DNA of 64,000 nt from CAVZLD01 sp963776055 (GTDB lineage: Bacteria > Planctomycetota > Planctomycetia > Pirellulales > Pirellulaceae). Below the pieces are notes generated by a model. The model did no database searches. It worked only from the letters and a program-made list of their open reading frames with translations, and was not told the origin of the DNA. The DNA is taken from positions 558,001 through 622,000 of the forward strand of contig CAVZLD010000014.1 in the NCBI GenBank assembly GCA_963776055.1, read 5' to 3'. Position 1 is the stretch's first letter, and every line of letters starts with the position of its first letter. The translations under genes were made by a program, and so were the position numbers. Of the stretch, positions 10,480-21,164 are shown piece after piece.

Positions 10480-10854
10480 GGTCGGTTCCTCGCTAGTCGA
10501 CCCGCTGAAAATCTCGTTGCCGGTCACGACTTCTCGAACAGCACGCGGCCGGAAATGTCACTATCGATTCAAGTCTGCCCGTCGAATGAGCCTCGGCGAG
10601 CAACGCGAAGCCGAGGAAATCCGGGCTTCCGGAGGTCGCCCAAACGCATTGGCTGCGCATGAGACCAATGAGAAGATCCCTTCCGCTCGGTCCAGGCCAT
10701 CCTACTTTTTCGCCAGCACCATGAACAGGAGACGTCGCCACAGGCCGGTGAGAATCTCGATCGTGGACATCGGTTCCACACGATGTTCGTCGGAGCGTTC
10801 CTACGGCGCGTACTCACGCCGCTTGCTGATCGCGCTCGGCATCAATCGCCGCAA
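10480..10854. other. intergenic stretch, nothing recognised
   Basis: A 0.38-kb gap lies between two minus-strand genes. Short overlapping open frames are arginine- and serine-rich shadows. I see no repeat family, terminator or structured element. Confidence 0.4.
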
Positions 10855-12168
10855 TCACCGGCTCTTCAGATACCGATCGGCGAAATCGCAATAGACTTTC
10901 CAATCGGCCGCGGTCATGTCATGTTTTCCGGGCCGGATGTGATAACCCATGGTCTTTCCGACGAGCGTGTTGACGGGTGGCATTTCGCGGGTCTCGATGC
11001 CATCCACGCCCAGCAGTCGATAAACGGCGTCCGCTTCGCGGCACGCAAGAAACTCGCCGCGCGGGTCAGCCCAGCGATCCTCTTCCGCGCTACAGACCAG
11101 CACAGGACGTGGTGCGATTAACGCAATCAACTGATGCTGATCGATCGGCAACGCATCTTCGTTGTTGTTGTATTGAAGAAAGTTGTCACAGAACCAATGC
11201 GGGAAAGACGTGTTGATCTTCCCCACGGTTTCGCCGAATCGACGACGGCTAAGAGCAGCGCCACCACATCCGGAGTTGTTAGAGATCACCAGTGCGAATC
11301 GCTGATCCTGCGCCGGCCCAGAGGGCGGTCTTGCCGAGGCGTGAATGCCCCAGCACAATCACTCGTTCCTGATCGATATCGGGATCTTCCACCAGGTAAT
11401 CCAGTGCGCGGCTAAGTCCCCAGGCCCAGGCAGCGATCGATCCCCATTCGTCCGGCGAAGGCTGGGTTTGCCCTTCCTGATAAAACAGCGGATGCACACC
11501 ATTTTGAAATCCGTCGTCGAAATCAGGATCGATGTCGCCGTAGTAGATCGTGGCCACGGCATAACCGCGTGGCAATACCTGTTGCAGCGGCCAGCGCGAA
11601 GCGACTCATCGCCGCGTCCGGCCTCCGTGGCGCGATGATCGACCACGCCCTCTCTATCTGCGCCGCGCATCCAGCTTTCGGGTAATCGCACTTGGTGGTC
11701 GTCGACAATCGAATGGTTTCCGCCGAAGTTCAATCCGAGGAATGCCGGCACGGGTCCCTGCGCATCGCGCGGCAGGTAGAGCAGCAGTTCCATGCGGGGT
11801 CCATCCTCATCGTCACTCAAGTAGATCGTGACCTGCTTCCGCCGGGCAGCGCCGCCGAGTGCTTCCGCCGAATCGTCCCACACCTGCCACCGTAGCGCTG
11901 CAGGACGGCCCGGAGATCGACCGTACATCTCCCGCTGGAATAGCGTCAGGATCTCCGGGCGGCGCTGCTGCCACCAGGTTTGGGCGTTCGTTACGCGACC
12001 GCCCCCGTTCATCACCAAGGGATCGGGCAGAGAGTATTCCGGCACCTTGCTCTCGTCATAGTTCGGTTGAGCCGGCTGGGCGTGGGCCGTAACCGCCGGG
12101 CCAATGGCCATCAGCAAACCGAAGTGGACCGCAATTATCAGATTTCGCACATCGTTTCTGGCAGCCAT
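10855..12168 (-). CDS. secreted CE15 glucuronoyl esterase-like alpha/beta hydrolase, frameshifted
   Basis: The ATG at 12168 follows a CAGGAGA site and opens a signal peptide (IIAVHFGLLMAIGPAVTAHA). After it come TLFQREMYGRSPGRP and a beta-rich start, then in a second frame RGYAVATIYYGDIDPDFDDG and VIVLGHSRLGKTALWAGA, whose Gly-His-Ser-Arg-Leu-Gly-Lys holds the nucleophilic serine. The third frame has NNSGCGGAALSRRRFGETV and RPGKHDMTAADW with the catalytic histidine. These are hallmarks of CE15 glucuronoyl methylesterases, which cleave lignin-xylan or related uronate esters outside the cell. Frames join near 11590 and 11310. About 435 residues in total, normal for the family. Specificity is not determined. 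Confidence 0.8.
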
Positions 12169-12272
12169 GGGAGTCTCCTGATTCTGAGTTGGATGTTGCG
12201 AACAGCGGAAAGGACATCGTCGATTGTGACGAAAAGCTCGGTCGGTTGGGAGACACTCGCCGGCATCAGACC

Positions 12273-12305
12273 AAAAAAGGCGAGGCAACTCGAGGTTGCC
12301 TCGCC
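12273..12305 (-). terminator. intrinsic terminator of the SHD1 gene
   Basis: On the minus strand GGCGAGGCAAC pairs with GTTGCCTCGCC around a short loop, and six T residues follow at once. It lies about 30 bases behind the stop at 12336, so it should end that transcript. Confidence 0.8.
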
Positions 12306-12335
12306 CTGGGACATCCAATCTGGTCGGAACGTTTC

Positions 12336-13637
12336 TCAGCGTGCGGCGAGCTGGCTGGTGATTTGCAGACCGAGCAGCTTGACCATTTGGTCCACATACG
12401 CCAGATCCGCCTGGCTGAGCCGCGTCCGGGGAACGGTCGAGAAGCGACCGTTGTCCTTCAGCAGCCGGACATGGCTATCGCTGACCTGCACCAATTGGCC
12501 CACCGTCTGGTAGTTGCCCGTGTTGTCGGTCCAGATGCGGAACGACATCGCGGACGCCGGACGGCTCGCGACGCTGGGTAGCAGCAGAGACTTCTTGGTT
12601 CTGGCTTTCGTGCGAGCGTTTGCCGAACAGGTCATCCAGATCATCCGACTCTCGACGGGAGCGGCGTCGTCCGCGGGCAGTTCGTCGAGCGGAAGCAGAT
12701 CGTCGGCGGCCGGTTCGTCAACAGCCGGCGTTTCGGTCGGTGTCGCGGCATCCAGATCGCCGAATAGATCGTCCGCCATCGGCTCTTCCGCCGCCGCGGC
12801 TGCTGGAGTACCGGCATCCGATGCATCCCCGAATAGATCATCGAGGGCATCGGCACCCTCTTCGCTGGGCACGTCGGCCGGAAAGCTTCGTCGAGTGCAG
12901 GAGCAGCGGCATCGGTCGCCGGATCCGAAAAGATATCGTCGAGGGAGTTGTCGCGTCGCCGGCGCCGTATCGGCAGGAGGCGTGACCGCGTCCGCAGCCG
13001 GCTCCTCCCCGAAGATGTCCAGGTCGTCTTCCAGCGGTGCGGGCTCCGTTGCTTCCATGGCTTCCTCGGCCGGCAGCGTCTGCGTCCAGGATCGGCTCTT
13101 CGTCGAGGGCCGGCAGAACGACCGGTTCGTCCAGAAGGCCCGACGATCATCCTCCGCCGGCGGCTCCGGGACGTCGACCGGCGTCAGCTTCCTCCACAGC
13201 CGGTGTCGGTTCTTCGACCGTCGGCGTGGGTTCCATGATCGTCGGTGTTTCGTCCGTACTCGGTGCCGATTCCATGGGATACGGCTCCACAATCGGTTCG
13301 CAACCGGTCGCCATCTCACAACTATCGGTGACGACCGTTTCGCCAATGACTGTCTCGCCACCGACGACGGCGCAGCAGCTGTCGGACACGGCGAACAGGT
13401 TGGCAGTTCATACACGACGGAAGACGGGACGTGCAGGTGGAGCATCCGCAGTCCACCGGAGCCGGACAGCACGTTGTCACGATGTGCAACTCGCACGGGA
13501 GCACACACCACCGGCGGGCACCGGTGACGCAATCGACCCCAAAGCCAACACGCCTGGGTCGTGTCGAAGCTCAGCAAGGTGACAACGGTCGCCAAGAAGG
13601 CGATGCCAATGAGACGTCCAATCGATAACCGACGCAT
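12336..13637 (-). CDS. SLA1-homology (SHD1) domain protein with DDLFG repeats, heavily frameshifted
   Basis: The protein begins with a signal peptide (SIGRLIGIAFLATVVTLLSF); the ATG at 13637 has GAGGA upstream. The C terminus FRIWTDNTGNYQTVGQLVQV, then LLKDNGRFSTVPRTRLS, is an SHD1 domain as found in many planctomycete exported proteins. Between them is an acidic low-complexity region with repeated motifs such as DDLFGDASD, DDLFGDLD, DDIFSD and EEP/AADD. That acidic character hops among all three frames (for example VEEPTPAVEEAD in one and LDDIFSDPATDAAAPALDEA in another), so at least five indels lie between about 12620 and 13510. The N-terminal part is Cys-rich. Function unknown; SHD1 is presumed a protein-binding module. 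Confidence 0.6.
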   Translation of the reverse strand: MRRLSIGRLIGIAFLATVVTLLSFDTTQACWLWGRLRHRCPPVVCAPVRVAHRDNVLSGSGGLRMLHLHVPSSVVYELPTCSPCPTAAAPSSVARQSLAKRSSPIVVRWRPVANRLWSRIPWNRHRVRTKHRRSWNPRRRSKNRHRLWRKLTPVDVPEPPAEDDRRAFWTNRSFCRPSTKSRSWTQTLPAEEAMEATEPAPLEDDLDIFGEEPAADAVTPPADTAPATRQLPRRYLFGSGDRCRCSCTRRSFPADVPSEEGADALDDLFGDASDAGTPAAAAAEEPMADDLFGDLDAATPTETPAVDEPAADDLLPLDELPADDAAPVESRMIWMTCSANARTKARTKKSLLLPSVASRPASAMSFRIWTDNTGNYQTVGQLVQVSDSHVRLLKDNGRFSTVPRTRLSQADLAYVDQMVKLLGLQITSQLAAR

Positions 13638-13905
13638 GGGGCGAATCCTCATCTGTTCGAAAGTGGGTTTGCAATCAGAGTTCTCGGCGCTGCCAGAACC
13701 TCTGGCAATTGTGGCTCACAGAACACGACCAAACCGATGCGAAACGGCATCGACATCCAGTGGCAACCCGGCCACCGGATGCAGAATACTCAGAAAGAAC
13801 CGGCACAACCCAATCCATCCTACTTCTCCCAGCTATCTCACGCAACTTCCAACCACTTTTCCATGCAACCAGCGATGATTTCTTGGCGGAAACCGACCCA
13901 GGCCA

Positions 13906-15558
13906 TCAGGAGCCCGCCCCTTCACGAAAGGCGTCAAAATACTGACGGGTCAGGTCCCGTTGCTGCTTCGGCAGGCGTTGGCCGGTCAGGGGGTCATCGT
14001 TCAGCGATCTTGACGTTTCGATCTCGGTCTTGATCTGCTCGATCACCTGTCCGGACTGATTCGGTCCGGTAGCGATCCCGGAGACGACCGCCTTGCCCCG
14101 ACCCGGCTTGGACCGTACTTGGGAGTCGTACAGCCCGGTCTTAGTTTGTCTCCTCGGGACGATCGCCGGTCCCTCGACCTTCGCCCATTCCCATACCACC
14201 TTTTTGATTGCTCCGACCGGAGCCGCCGCAGGCCTGTCACCCCATGCCGCTGCAATGTTCGCATGACATCGCATCGCGGGCATCGGCGAATTCATTCAGG
14301 GTTTCTTCCAGCATGTCCAGCTCGTCCAACTCCTGGGCGAGTTGTTCCAGCCCTTCGGCCAAGTCGGACAGTTGTTGGGCGGCCTCCTGGGCCTGACCGT
14401 TTTGCAGGCATTGCGAACACTGGTTCAGCTTCTGCGCCACCTGACTCAACTTCTCCATTTGTTGGTCTTGTCGCATCAATTGATCGAGTTTCCGTTGGAG
14501 TTTTCCGGCTGCTTCTCGATCATTCTGCGACAGCTTTTGCTGGATCTGCTGCTCGAGATCCCGCTTCGTTTGCGAATGCCCTTCGGCTAATCTTTGCAGT
14601 TTGTCGTGTATCTGCTGCATCTGTTGCTGCAGCTTCTGTTTTTCTTCCGTGCGAGAGATCTCCTTGCCGGATCTTCTCCTGTAGTTTCTGCACTTCACTG
14701 AGCGCCGCGCGAAAATCACCATCCTTGATCGCTTGGGCCATCCGGTCGGCGGGTCCCTGGGAAAGTTCCTTGAGTTGATTGAGCTGTTTTCGCAGTTCGT
14801 CTCGGCTGCCGAGCTGTTGCTTGTCGTTGTTTAATTTCCTGGACGAGATCATTCAGTTTCACCATGGCTTTTTGGCGATCGACGTCCTCGCGTTTCCGCA
14901 GGTCCTCCATTCCTTCTTCAATTTTCTTGAACAGTTCGCCGGCTTCTTCCAGTCCCTGTTCGGCGGCGTTCTCGCGTCGTTGTTGAATCTTCTTCTTCAG
15001 GGCTTGCGTGGAATTCTGCACGCGTTTGCGGGTCGAGACAGTCGCCGCCTTCGCGGTGGTGGAGGGATCCGGTTGCGCGTCGGACAGCAGCGTCAATCCA
15101 AACACGGCGGCAGCGGCAACGAAGGGCAGCCACGCCCAGCGGCCGGCGGCAATCGGAAACTCCCGCGCGACATCGACCTGCCCCGCGCGGCGAAGGGCGT
15201 CGTTCAGCAGAGCTCGACCAGCTGGCGATTCGAGCTGTTGCTCATCCAACGAAAGACAGCTGGAGACACGTTCCTTCAGTCCGAATCGCCGGTCGATCTC
15301 AACGGCAGCGTCCAACGAGCCACGCCGACGGATGATCGTGTAAGCTGCGGCCGCCAGGAGCCCACTCGCGAGTCCGCCGCCAAGCCAACTCCAGGTCCAC
15401 ACGTGGCCATCGACCGGGAGGGGCCAAATCTTGCGGATGGCAACTCCCACAGCCACGACGATCAACGCGACGAAGAGACTCCACAGCACCGCCGAGAGCA
15501 ACTGCTGCAGTATCAGGCGTTGTTGCGCCGATCGGACCTGACGCTTCAGATCATCCAT
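13906..15558 (-). CDS. planctomycete membrane protein with long coiled coil, frameshifted
   Basis: Residues about 15-75 of the first frame have two membrane segments (LLSAVLWSLFVALIVVAVGV and SWLGGGLASGLLAAAAYTII), and a third sits near 145-160 (AWLPFVAAAAVFGLTLL). A glutamine-, lysine- and glutamate-rich coiled coil follows across three frames (KLQQQMQQIHDKLQRLAEGH; ELRKQLNQLKELSQGP), then a Cys-containing glycine/methionine-rich linker and the tail ETKTGLYDSQVRSKPGRGKA ending KQQRDLTRQYFDAFREGAGS. Joins lie near 14835, 14680 and 14225. The TGLYDSQV segment and the tail recur in planctomycete proteins of the same build that I recall only as hypothetical. It probably spans the cytoplasmic membrane with the coiled coil on one side; function unknown. 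Confidence 0.6.
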
Positions 15559-15747
15559 CGCGAGAGATCTCCTGTGGCTACTCGTTCACCAAGTCACCCG
15601 GTATTATACCCAGTGAGCGGAATTGGGATGCGCCCGATGCCGCCCCCTGTTCGGGGAGTCACCGTTTCGCAGGGGAGTTCGTCAGCTGCGGATTCCTGAG
15701 CAGCGGCCGGCGTCGAGACCGGTCAAATCCACGATTTTGAGCGACGA

Positions 15748-16195
15748 ATGATCCCCATGGCACCTTCCACTGCGTCCGCCGTTCACCTGCCGACTCCCGA
15801 GGAGCGTCCCGAGGCGGACATCCTGATCTTCGACGGCAATTGCAGCTTCTGCCGCGCTCAGGTCGAACGGTTTGCCCGTTGGGACCGCCGGCGGCAGCTC
15901 GCCTTCCTGTCACTGCATGACCCCCAGGTCTACCAGCGATTTCCCCATTTGCACCCTGACGAGCTGATGCGTGAAATGGTGATCGTGGACCGCCATGGGA
16001 ACCACCACGCCGGCGCCGCAGCGATTCGCTATCTCAGCCGTCATTTGCATCGGTTGTGGCCGCTGGCTCCCATCTCTGCACTTACCCGGTACGATGCCGC
16101 TCTGGAAATGGGGCTATCGGCTGGTGGCGGGGCGGCGATACGGGCTGGGGCGATCGACGAAATGTACCAACGATAGCTGCCAGATCAATCGGTAA
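15748..16195 (+). CDS. DCC-family (DUF393) thiol-disulfide oxidoreductase-like protein
   Basis: A small protein of about 148 residues. ILIFDGNCSFCRAQVERFAR contains the Asp-Gly-x-Cys-x-x-Cys motif that names the DCC family; the next part LSLHDPQVYQRFPHLHPDEL and AAAIRYLSRHLHRLWPLAP also match. The main frame would end at 16176, but a shift near 16090 restores the typical C terminus (KWGYRLVAGRRYGLGRSTKC) ending at 16195. Family members are thought to be thiol-disulfide redox proteins with mostly unknown substrates. It is transcribed away from the coiled-coil gene and converges on purQ, with only 25 bases between the stops. Confidence 0.8.
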
Positions 16196-16220
16196 ACGCG
16201 CTGTCATCCGGCAACGCAAT

Positions 16221-17014
16221 CTACTCGAAGAATTCCACCGCATTGCGAAAGAGCCTGACATCCCTGGCCTTCTTCCGCCGGAGGCATGCGTGTCCAGTGG
16301 GGATGTTGCGTTGGATCGATGAAACGTTCCGGATGGGGCATCAATCCCAGCACGCGACCGGTCGAGTCACAGATTCCGGCCACATTTGCCATCGAACCGT
16401 TCGGATTCATGGGGAAACGGCAGAACTTCCGAACCGTCGGTCGCCCGAGCTTCGGGGTCCGCATAACGCAGCACCAGTTGGCCGGCTTGCTCCAGTCGCT
16501 GCAGTACGTTCGAGTCCTGCGCGACGAACTTGCCTTCGGCGTGGGCAATGGGCAGGAAGAGTCGCTCGAGATCGCGGAGCAGTACGCAGCGGTTGCCGAC
16601 AACGCGCAGGTGGACCCAGCGGTCTTCGTAACGACCCGAGTCATTCCAGGTCAGTGTCGCCTGCGGGCCCTCGGCGGAATCTTCGGGCAGGAGCAACCCG
16701 GATTTCAGCAAGACCTGGAAGCCGTTGCAAATCCCCAGAATCAACTTGCCTTCATCGCGAAAGCGGGACAGGGAGTCGTACAGATGGTGTTGGATTTGTC
16801 CGGCAAAGATGCGCCCGGCCGCGATGTCGTCTCCATAGCTGAAGCCGCCCGGAATGCACAGAATCTGGTACTGCGCCGGCATGCCGGGGGATTCCAACAG
16901 TCGGTTGACGTGGGCGATCTCGGCCTGCCCCCCCGCTTGCTGAAAAGCGAAAGCGGTTTCCTGGTCGCAATTCGTCCCGGGGGCTCGCACAATCAGCACG
17001 CGTACTGCCGCCAT
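16221..17014 (-). CDS. purQ: phosphoribosylformylglycinamidine synthase glutaminase subunit
   Basis: PurQ is the glutaminase that feeds ammonia to PurL in step four of purine synthesis. VLIVRAPGTNCDQETAFAFQ opens the class I amidotransferase fold, CIPGGFSYGDDIAAG forms the oxyanion region, LGICNGFQVLLKSGLL holds the catalytic Cys, and the His-Glu of GLMPHPERFIDPTQHPHW completes the triad. The latter sits in a second frame entered near 16425; a third short shift near 16245 (one extra T) gives the end RNAVEFFE. The total of about 264 residues is normal for a PurQ. It follows purL with about 100 bases between. Confidence 0.88.
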
Positions 17015-17117
17015 GATGGTCCTCGGTTTCCTTCCAGGTCCGTTCGAGATGATTTCGTCGCCACGTTGCCTATCAGTTTTCGGATGACGAATTACGTCTC
17101 CGTCGTGAAGTGGTTGA

Positions 17118-20052
17118 TCAGGACCATCGCAAGGGTGATTGCCAGGCGTCGCGCAACGTTTCGACGGATGCGGACACCACCGTGGTGCCCTGATGTCGGA
17201 TTTCCAAACGGTCGTCGTCGGTGACTTGTCCCAAAGCGCCGCAAGGTACGCCGTTCATCAACGCCTCGAACTGCTGACATTCGCTGGGAGCAACCTCGCA
17301 GAGGAAACGCGAGTTCGACTCCGCCAGCAGCAGCGCCCGCCGGAGCAGCAACGGATCATCGATCGCGTGTGGCACTGCTTCGAGGTCCAGGGTCGCACCG
17401 AGGCGGCCCGCCAGAGCCATCTCGGCGGCGGCGACCGCCAAGCCTCCTTCGCTCAAATCATGACAGGCACGAACGCATCCCTGACGAATGGCCTGATGGA
17501 TGGCAGCGAATGTACGCCGGGCCTGATCGGGCTGTACACCCGGTACGCGACCGCCACGTAATCCATGGATCAGGCTGTAGTGAGATCCGCCCAATTCGTT
17601 GTACGTCTGCCCCACCAAGTAGAACGCGGTTGCCCGGCTGCTTCAAATCCATGGTGACGCAGGTGGCAACATCGTCGACTTGGCCCAAAGCGCTGATCAG
17701 CAGCGACGGGGGAATGCTGATCGTCTGTTTCTGACCTTCCGCAGTCGACGAAGCTAAACTCGTTGTTCAGGCTGTCCTTGCCGCTGATAAACGGAGTCTG
17801 AAAGGCCACCGCGATGTCATAGCAAGCGAGAGCAGCGCGGACGAGCGAACCGAGCGTTTCGGGACGATCGGTGTAGCCCCAGCAGAAGTTGTCGAGGATG
17901 GCGATCCGACTTGGGATCCGCCCCGACGGCGACGGCGTTACGGACCGCTTCGTCGATGGCAGAAGCCGCCATGTGATACGTGTCGAAATCGCCGTAGTGC
18001 GGATTCATGCCGCAACTGACGACCAACCCGCGGCGCGAGCTGAGCACCGGTCGCAACACGGCCGCATCGCCCGGGCCATCATTGCTCGGGGCCGACCAGT
18101 GGCTTGACGACGCTGCCGCCCTGCACCTCGTGATCGTATTGTCGAATGACCCATTCCTTGCTGGCCACGTTCAGGCTTCCCAGGATCTGCAGCAGATCGG
18201 GGGTCATGTCCTCGGTGGCGGGCGGTAGGGGGCCAAGGGCGGTGGACTCCGGCGGTCGATAGGACGCCTGCCGCACGACGGGCGGCCGCCCGTTGTGCAG
18301 GAAGTCCATCGACAGGTCGCCCACGATCTGGTCGTGGTATTTCAGCTCCAGCCGGTTCGTCGGCACAAATTGACCGATGATCGTGGCCTCGACATTCTCC
18401 GATTCACAAAGCGCGTGAAAGCGATCCCAGTGCGTCGGCGGCACGGCCAGCACCATCCGTTCCTGGGCCTCGGAAATCCAGATCTCGGTGTAGGAGAGGC
18501 CCTCGTACTTCACCGGTGCCCGGTCGAGCCAGACCTCCGCGCCGATCTGCTCGCCCATCTCGCCCACGGCACTCGAGAACCCACCGGCGCCGCAATCGGT
18601 GACGGCGTGGTACAGGCCGCGGTCGCGCGCGGTGAGCATCACGTCCTGCACCATCTTCTCGGTGATCGCGTTGCCGATCTGCACGGCTCCGCCGGAGATC
18701 GATTCACTCTCGCTGGTCAATTCGGCCGAGCTGAACGTGGCGCCATGAATGCCATCGCGGCCGGTTCGTCCGCCGATCACGACGGCGTAGTCTCCTGCGT
18801 GCGGCTGCTTGTGCGACTTGTCGACCGGCAGCAGGCCGACGTTGCCGCAGTAGACGAGCGGATTGCCCAGGTAACGCGGGATCAAAATAAACCGCTCCGT
18901 TGACCGTGGGAATCCCCATCCGGTTGCCGTAGTCGCGGACGCCCGCGACGACGCCTTTCATCACGCGGCGTGGATGCTGCACGCCAGGGTGCAGTTGATC
19001 CAACGGCGTATCGGGAGGCGCGAAGCAGAACACGTCGGTGTTGCAGACCGGTTTGGCACCCATCCCGGTTCCCAGCGGATCGCGAATCACGCCGCCGATG
19101 CCCGTATTCGCGCCGCCGTACGGTTCGAGAGCCGACGGATGATTGTGGGTCTCGACTTTGAAGACCACGTTGTAGGTGTCGTCAAATCGCACGATGCCGG
19201 CGTTGTCCTGAAAGACGCTGACGCACCAGTCCTGGTCGCCCAACTGTCGGCGGATTTCGCGCCGTGGCCGCGAAGATCGTTTCCTTCAGCATGTTTTGGA
19301 ATGTTCGTCGCCCGTTTTCGTCTTCGTAGTCGATCCGTCCGGCGAGCGTCTTGTGGCTGCAATGCTCGCTCCAGGTCTGGGCGATCGTTTCCAGCTCGAC
19401 ATCCGTCGGGTCACGTCCCAGGTCACGGAAGTGAGCCTGGATGGTCTGCATCTCGACCAATGTCAGGTACAGTTGGCCGGTGCGGCTCAGCGTCATCAGC
19501 TCGTCATCGGACAGCGTACGAAGCGGCACTTCGATGCGTTGGAAGGCGTACGGTGCCCCCACGTGTAAGCGGTCCAGTTGGAGCGGGCCGTGGACCACTT
19601 GTTCGATCGAATCGTTGGCGAGAATCTTACTGCAGAGCTGCTGCAATGGGGCTTCGGCAAGCGGGCCAATCCAGTATTTCTTGAAAGGTGCGCACCTCCG
19701 CGACCGGAACTTCGTAGTCGTGGATCGCCTGTTGTGCACTCATCGCCACCGGATCCATCACGCCCGGTTTGGGCAAGACGTGCACGAGTCGCCAATCGGC
19801 GGCGACCGGGACGGCCAGCGACTCGTCACCGACCGGCGCAACCACGGTCTGTTCCACGACGCGATCGGCCAGAAGCTGACTCGCCAACAGTTCCGCCTGT
19901 TCGCGGTCGATGGGCCCTTCGAGCAGGTAGCCACGTGCCGTTTGCAGGGCCAGTTGGGGGGCGATTCCCAGATCGGCGGCATCGGCGGCGATCCGCTGAG
20001 CCTCCAGGTCCGGTTTTCCAGCGGCCGGTACAATCTCAATCTGCCAGAGCAT
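17118..20052 (-). CDS. purL: phosphoribosylformylglycinamidine synthase PurL with two N-terminal PurS-like domains, frameshifted
   Basis: PurL catalyses ATP-dependent conversion of FGAR to FGAM. Conserved PurL segments appear in order: TIAQTWSEHCSHKTLAGRID, FKVETHNHPSALEPYGGANT with TGIGGVIRD, GDYAVVIGGRTGRDGIHGAT, VTDCGAGGFSSAVGEMGEQI, VAFQTPFISGKDSLNNEF and CHDLSEGGLAVAAAEMALAG. They are scattered over all three frames with about seven single-base shifts (near 19680, 19258, 18885, 18090, 17912, 17755, 17627). Several are visible as one extra base in C, A or G runs, for example GATCCCGCG where GATCCGCG restores the frame. Upstream of the PurL core are two successive PurS-like segments (residues about 1-75 and 85-150), making about 975 residues. 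There is no glutaminase domain; purQ is separate. The start overlaps tyrA's end by 17 bases. Confidence 0.88.
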
Positions 20053-20909
20053 CACGTCGCTGCTTTCCTGCTGCGAGGATTTCCACTACGGCATGCTCGT
20101 CTTGCTGCCGCAAGGCTTGTGTGAACGAATCCAGCACTTTCGCAAACTCATCCAGACAGTGCAAGACACTGGATCGATTCTGAAACAGAATCTGCCGCCA
20201 CAGTTCCGGTTCACCCGACGCGATGCGCGTGGTATCAAGCCAGCCGGTTGCCACAAGCGGCAGGTACGGTTCGGGCGTTGCGGCCGCGGTCAGGGAAGCG
20301 ATCACGTGCGGCAGATGACTGGTTGCCGCCAACGCGCGGTCGTGCTGGGCGGGCGTCATGGAAACCACGTTCGCCCCCAGATCCGTCCAGAACCCCTCGA
20401 TCCGCCGGACAGCGTCGTTGGGTGTCGTCGGGGGTCGGTGTGATCACGACCGTACGGCCGGTCAGCAATTGGCCGTCGGCATGCTGCACGCCCGCCTTCT
20501 CGCTGCCGGCCAACGGATGACTGCCGACAAAGGTCGCCGGCTCGATCGATTCGGCCCCGTGAAGCTCTTCCACGATCATCTGCTTCGTGCTGCCTGCGTC
20601 GGTAATCAGACCGTCGGCAGGGCAAGATCGAGCCACCTGCCGGACGAACGTCGCGATCGTCTCCACCGGGGTGCAGATAATCGTCAACTCGGCCCGCGCA
20701 ACTCCGGCTGCCAAATCGGTCACGGCCTCGTCAATCGCCCCGAATTGCTCAGCGATCTCCAACCGGCGAGGGTTTCTTCCGATGCCGATCACACGGTTCG
20801 CCAGCCGGCGTTGTCGCAGAGCCAGACCGATCGATCCCCCGATCAAGCCAACTCCCACAATCGCCACCGTGTCCCACTTGGCTGCCACCGACCGTCCCTC
20901 AGTTTGCAT
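20036..20909 (-). CDS. tyrA: prephenate dehydrogenase
   Basis: This NAD-dependent enzyme of tyrosine synthesis converts prephenate to 4-hydroxyphenylpyruvate. VAIVGVGLIGGSIGLALRQR is the N-terminal Rossmann motif; IICTPVETIATFVRQVA, LITDAGSTKQMIVEEL and FVGSHPLAGSEKAGVQHADG follow, the last with the conserved His and Ser-His-Pro motif. After one shift near 20421 (one extra base in CAACGACGCTG) the C-terminal helical domain appears: DQHDRALAATSHLPHVIASL-like sequence with MTPAQHDRALAATSHLPHV. Length about 290 residues, normal for the family. No ACT domain or chorismate mutase domain is seen. It is first in a tyrA-purL-purQ run and overlaps purL, so the three are probably one transcript. Confidence 0.87.
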
Positions 20910-21164
20910 TACCGATCTTTCGCATCGCTACTGGAACCTGATCGAGCGGCGGACACGATGCGAGGAGTATCCCACTTCCGCCACGATCGGTCGATTCTAC
21001 TGGCTTTTGCGCGAGGATGCAGCACGGTCACACTCCGGGCTTCCGTGGAAGGCGCGTTGCGAAGCCGGAACGACAGTCCAGTAGATGGTTGGGAAAGGCG
21101 GATCGGCCCATTCGGGTCTTTCGACGACTTGCGGATCCAGGGCCGGGCACATCCCGGTTTCGAA

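Noticed and set aside
12514..13527. 337-residue plus-strand open frame opposite the SHD1 gene
   Set aside because: Its Ser/Ala/Arg-rich low complexity is the reverse of the acidic repeats; the SHD1 domain and terminator fix the minus strand as coding.
17118..20052. purL as a true pseudogene or a case of programmed frameshifting
   Set aside because: Seven shifts at unrelated homopolymers in an essential, otherwise well conserved gene, with similar shifts in many neighbours, fit sequence error better.
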